From NCBI GenBank assembly GCA_002353485.1, contig DEJS01000007.1, positions 1 through 24,324 on the forward strand: 24,324 nt of DNA, given 5' to 3'. Under the pieces are notes generated by a model. It made no database searches. It had not been told where the DNA came from and saw nothing but the letters and a program-made list of their open reading frames with translations. Position numbers and translations under genes: made by a program. Each line of letters starts with the position of its first letter. Within the stretch, counting starts at the first letter, position 1. Positions 21,476 to 24,324 of the stretch are shown here, in pieces. Source of the stretch: Prevotella sp. UBA2742. GTDB taxonomy: Bacteria; Bacteroidota; Bacteroidia; Bacteroidales; Bacteroidaceae.

Positions 21476-24163
21476 TTACTTCAGGTTCTCGGTGGTGTAG
21501 CCCAGCATTTCCATTTCGAGCGACGCCCAGAGGAAGGGCCCTACGCCCTTGGCGTCGTTGGCGCGGATGGGCTCCGAGAGGTAGTAGCCGTAGGAGCCGT
21601 CGCGGCGACGGTTCTCCTTCACCGAGCCTTTGGGGTTGACGCGCTTCATAGCTGCCACGACGTCGGGGGTGGCGGCAGGCCCCAGTCCGGCCACTTCGCA
21701 GCAGCGGGTCAGCGAGATGGTCTTGTCGGCATTCACCTGTATGAAGTGGTCTATCATGCTCTTGTAGGCGCGTATGCCGGCCTCCTGGTACTTGCGGTCC
21801 ACGTACCCCTTACGGTAGGCCTTCAGCAGGGCGTAGGTGAACATGGACGAGCAGGTGGACTCCAGATAGTTGCCCTCCTGACCGGGTGAGTCCATCACCT
21901 GGTACCACAGTCCGGTCTCCTTGTCCTGCCACTTCAGTATGGCGTCCAGGTCCTTGCGCAGCAGTTCTATTACGTCGCCGCGGAAGGCATAGTCCTCGGG
22001 CAGTGCGTCGAGCACCTCGATGAGGGCCATGGTGTACCATCCCTGGGCGCGGCCCCAGCAGTGCTGCGACAGTCCGGTCTCCTGGTCGGCCCAGAAGGTC
22101 TTGCGCGTCTCGTCGTAGGCATGTCGGTTCAGCCCGGTCTTGGGGTCCAGGGTGCGCTGGTAGGTGGTGCGCAGCTGGTTCACGGCGTCGTCGTAGATGG
22201 CGTTGATGGCTTTCTTGCCGCCCTTGGCCTCGGTGATGGGGGCTGTCAGACAGCGGAAGGGCAGTCCCATGAAGATGCCGTCGAGCCATACCTGGTAGGC
22301 GTAGATGGCTTTGTGCCAGAATACCTTGTCGGCCACGGTACGGGGCTGGTCGCTCAGCTGCTTCATCATGGTCTGCATGGCCAGCAGGTTCTTCTCCTCG
22401 GGCCACTGCTGGTACATGCGGGTGACGAAGTGTCCCGTGCGCACGTTGTCAAGGTTGTAGTCCAGTATGTCATAGCCGCGAATGTCGCCCATGGCGTTGA
22501 TCATCGTGTCGGTGTATTCCTGGCAGTACTGGCGAATCTTCTCGCCGCCGTAGCGCAGGTAGGTGTCCAGCATGCCTTCGAGCTCGATGCCCATGACGTA
22601 GCTCCACTTGGGTTCCTTGGCGAAGTCGAGCAGGTAGGGTTTGGGCACGCGCTGCATCTCGCTGTAGGTGAGCCACTCGGAGTAGTGCTTGTAGGGCATG
22701 TCCTGCAGTACCAGTGAGTTGTTAATGAGCAGGTTGTCATACTTGACGCGCTCGGCCCGTCCTATCTGGTTTATATGCTTGCTGGTGACGCCGTTGAAGC
22801 GGCAGTTCCTGACGGTGATGTCGCTGATGGTGTAGCTGAGCTTCGGGTCGTCGTAGCCTACTATCATCACGCCGTATTTTGACTTGTTGCACGTCACGTT
22901 CTCCATCGACACGTTGCGCACGGTGGGGTAGAAGCCGCGGCAGCACACCTCGCGTGGCTCGTAGTCGGTGTTTATCTTCAGCACTGCCTCGCCGCACTGC
23001 CCTACGGTGACGTTGCGCATATTGATGTTCTCAATGATGCCGCCGCGGCACGAGTTGGTCTTGATGCGCAGCACGCGGTCCAGTGACGGCGAGTCCATCT
23101 CGCAGTTCTCGGCAAAGACGTTCTGGCAGCCGCCGCTGATCTCGGAGCCGATGACGACGCCGCCATGGCCGTTCTGGAACTTGCAGTCGCGTATGATGAT
23201 GTTCTTCGAGGCTCGTCCAGCGTAGCGTCCCTGTCCGCCCTCGCGGCCGTCGTTGTTGCGCCCGCTCTTGATGGCTATGCAGTCGTCGCCGGTGTTGAAG
23301 TAGCAGTTCTCTATCAGCACGCGGTCGCACGACTCGGGGTCGCATCCGTCACCGTTGGGACCCTCGTTGTTGATGTGTACGCCGCGCACGGTGATGTCTT
23401 CCGACAGCAGGGGGTGTATGACCCAGAAGGGTGAGCGCAGCAGGGTGACGTCCTCGATGAGTATGCCCTGACACTGGTTCAGGTTTATCATCTGCGGGCG
23501 CAGCCCGTCCTTGGGTCCGAAGCGGCGCTCGTTCATCGGCACGCCGTCCTCGGCCGCCTTCAGCAGGCGTGCGCGGCTGCCGCCCCACTGGCTGATGCCG
23601 CCTTCCTTGGCTCCGTGCTTCTTGTTGCCGCACCAGGGCCACCAGGTCTGCTTCGAGCCGCCGCCGTCAATGGTGCCGCGGCCGGTGATGGCTATGTCGC
23701 GGGCCTGGTAGGCGTAGATGAGGGGCGACAGGTTCCAGCAGTCCAGTCCCTCCCAGCGCGTGGGTACGATGGGGTACAGCGCGGGTGTGAAGGCGAACTC
23801 CAGCACGGCACCGTCCTCTATGACCAGGTTGACGCCCGACTTCAGCTGGATGGCTGCCGTGAGGAACTTCTTTCCTGCGGGCACTACCACGCGGCCGCCG
23901 CCCTTGTCTGAGCACTTGTCGATAGCTTTCTGGATGGCCTTCTGGTTCTTGGCGGCCTTCTCCTCGAGGGTCAGCTTCTTCTTCCGGGCGGCCTCCTCTT
24001 CGGTCAGTGCCCCGTACTTGGTGATGTCGTAAACTCGGTCTGCAAACTGTGGCACGCGGATGCTCTGCTCAATCTGCCGATACTGCGCCTCATTCCACCC
24101 CTGGGCCTGAACGGTCAGCAACCCAAGGGCGCTCAAGAGCAGCGTCTGGATAAGTCTTTTCAT
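21476..24163 (-). CDS. GH28 polygalacturonase - GH105 unsaturated-uronyl hydrolase fusion
   Basis: This 895-residue protein joins two enzymes. After the signal peptide (1-20), residues about 43-480 are GH28: DGCDP (Asp275), TGDDC (Asp293/294), NGHGG (His333) and RVLRIKTN (366-368) are its classic catalytic and substrate residues. Residues about 515-890 are GH105: WLDGIFMGLPF (Asp628, likely the counterpart of the YteR catalytic Asp), HAYDETRKTFWAD and CWGRAQGWYTMALIEVLD. GH28 hydrolyses galacturonan or rhamnogalacturonan, and GH105 removes the unsaturated sugar that lyases leave. The fusion therefore couples end-processing with the lyases encoded downstream. There is no sorting-type tail. It is the first gene of the run, 46 bases after its promoter. 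Confidence 0.92.
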   Translation of the reverse strand: MKRLIQTLLLSALGLLTVQAQGWNEAQYRQIEQSIRVPQFADRVYDITKYGALTEEEAARKKKLTLEEKAAKNQKAIQKAIDKCSDKGGGRVVVPAGKKFLTAAIQLKSGVNLVIEDGAVLEFAFTPALYPIVPTRWEGLDCWNLSPLIYAYQARDIAITGRGTIDGGGSKQTWWPWCGNKKHGAKEGGISQWGGSRARLLKAAEDGVPMNERRFGPKDGLRPQMINLNQCQGILIEDVTLLRSPFWVIHPLLSEDITVRGVHINNEGPNGDGCDPESCDRVLIENCYFNTGDDCIAIKSGRNNDGREGGQGRYAGRASKNIIIRDCKFQNGHGGVVIGSEISGGCQNVFAENCEMDSPSLDRVLRIKTNSCRGGIIENINMRNVTVGQCGEAVLKINTDYEPREVCCRGFYPTVRNVSMENVTCNKSKYGVMIVGYDDPKLSYTISDITVRNCRFNGVTSKHINQIGRAERVKYDNLLINNSLVLQDMPYKHYSEWLTYSEMQRVPKPYLLDFAKEPKWSYVMGIELEGMLDTYLRYGGEKIRQYCQEYTDTMINAMGDIRGYDILDYNLDNVRTGHFVTRMYQQWPEEKNLLAMQTMMKQLSDQPRTVADKVFWHKAIYAYQVWLDGIFMGLPFRCLTAPITEAKGGKKAINAIYDDAVNQLRTTYQRTLDPKTGLNRHAYDETRKTFWADQETGLSQHCWGRAQGWYTMALIEVLDALPEDYAFRGDVIELLRKDLDAILKWQDKETGLWYQVMDSPGQEGNYLESTCSSMFTYALLKAYRKGYVDRKYQEAGIRAYKSMIDHFIQVNADKTISLTRCCEVAGLGPAATPDVVAAMKRVNPKGSVKENRRRDGSYGYYLSEPIRANDAKGVGPFLWASLEMEMLGYTTENLK

Positions 24164-24209
24164 AACGGTCTTAGTATTTTGTTTGTATTCGTTTTCAGTA
24201 GATGGGCTA

Positions 24210-24241
24210 CAAAGGTACGAAGAAATGTTCAGAGTACCAAA
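24210..24241 (-). promoter_or_regulatory. Promoter of the pectin-degradation run
   Basis: On the minus strand TTTG (24241-24238), 20 bases and TACCTTTG (24217-24210) match the full consensus. It is the only strong promoter I see for the minus-strand genes from 24163 to 12246. Confidence 0.7.
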
Positions 24242-24324
24242 GAAAAGTCCTTTTTTTCTTCTTCGCGCCTCCCCCTCCTCTTCCTGTCAAGTGTAAGGAC
24301 GGTATATGTCCAGTGTTTGTTCAG
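24242..24324. other. Intergenic DNA to the window edge
   Basis: This stretch holds a T7 tract and a pyrimidine-rich run (24250-24285), with no open frame or clear motif. A regulator-binding site for the pectin genes could lie here, but no repeat or palindrome marks one. Confidence 0.4.

Overview
The window looks like chromosome from a Bacteroidales bacterium, most likely Prevotella or a close relative. The signs are: promoters of the Bacteroidetes form (TTTG, about 20 bases, TAnnTTTG) in front of several genes; start codons that mostly lack a strong Shine-Dalgarno; a C10 protease and pectate lyases with conserved C-terminal tails of the type-IX-secretion kind; a PorE-like lipoprotein; and families typical of the order (DUF5056-like, small 'MKKIY..PE' proteins). 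The species is inferred from sequence character alone.

Left part (1-2000): a decayed accessory stretch. It holds the last codons of a gene entering from the left, two coding remnants (one is the C-terminus of a nitroreductase), a candidate small RNA on the minus strand with its own promoter and terminator, a TauE/SafE-type permease, and a tRNA-Ser(GGA) on the minus strand. The tRNA is followed on its 3' side by two tandem copies of its own 3' tail, each inside a hairpin unit of about 58-60 bases.

2000-7706 (+): a 1068-residue secreted C10 (streptopain-like) cysteine protease, mosaic in base composition, is followed at once by a 58-residue protein of unknown function. Next is an energy-transduction operon: ExbB/TolQ-like channel, a three-helix membrane protein, and two different ExbD/TolR proteins. 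The last exbD runs tail-to-tail into folA and overlaps it.

7675-10274 (-): rsmF-like rRNA methyltransferase, thyA and folA form an operon read from one promoter beside the rsmF start. rsmF carries two unrelated short tandem repeats, one of them (22-base period) out of frame. A pair of abutting palindromes separates thyA from folA.

10499-12227 (+): a regulatory membrane operon of a DUF6249-like protein, a PspC-domain protein, an ECF-type sigma factor and a DUF5056-like membrane protein overlapping it, plausibly the anti-sigma factor.

12246-24163 (-): one long co-directional run with tight spacing. A GH28-GH105 fusion comes first behind a good promoter, then three PL1-type pectate lyases, then a PorE-like TPR/PD40/OmpA lipoprotein, a small outer-membrane beta-barrel and an S41 protease lipoprotein. 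The first four genes can cut homogalacturonan and finish the unsaturated oligomers. Two lyases carry the same C-terminal tail, which suggests surface export, and the next gene resembles a component of the type IX secretion machinery. No SusC/SusD pair or hybrid two-component regulator is present in the window.
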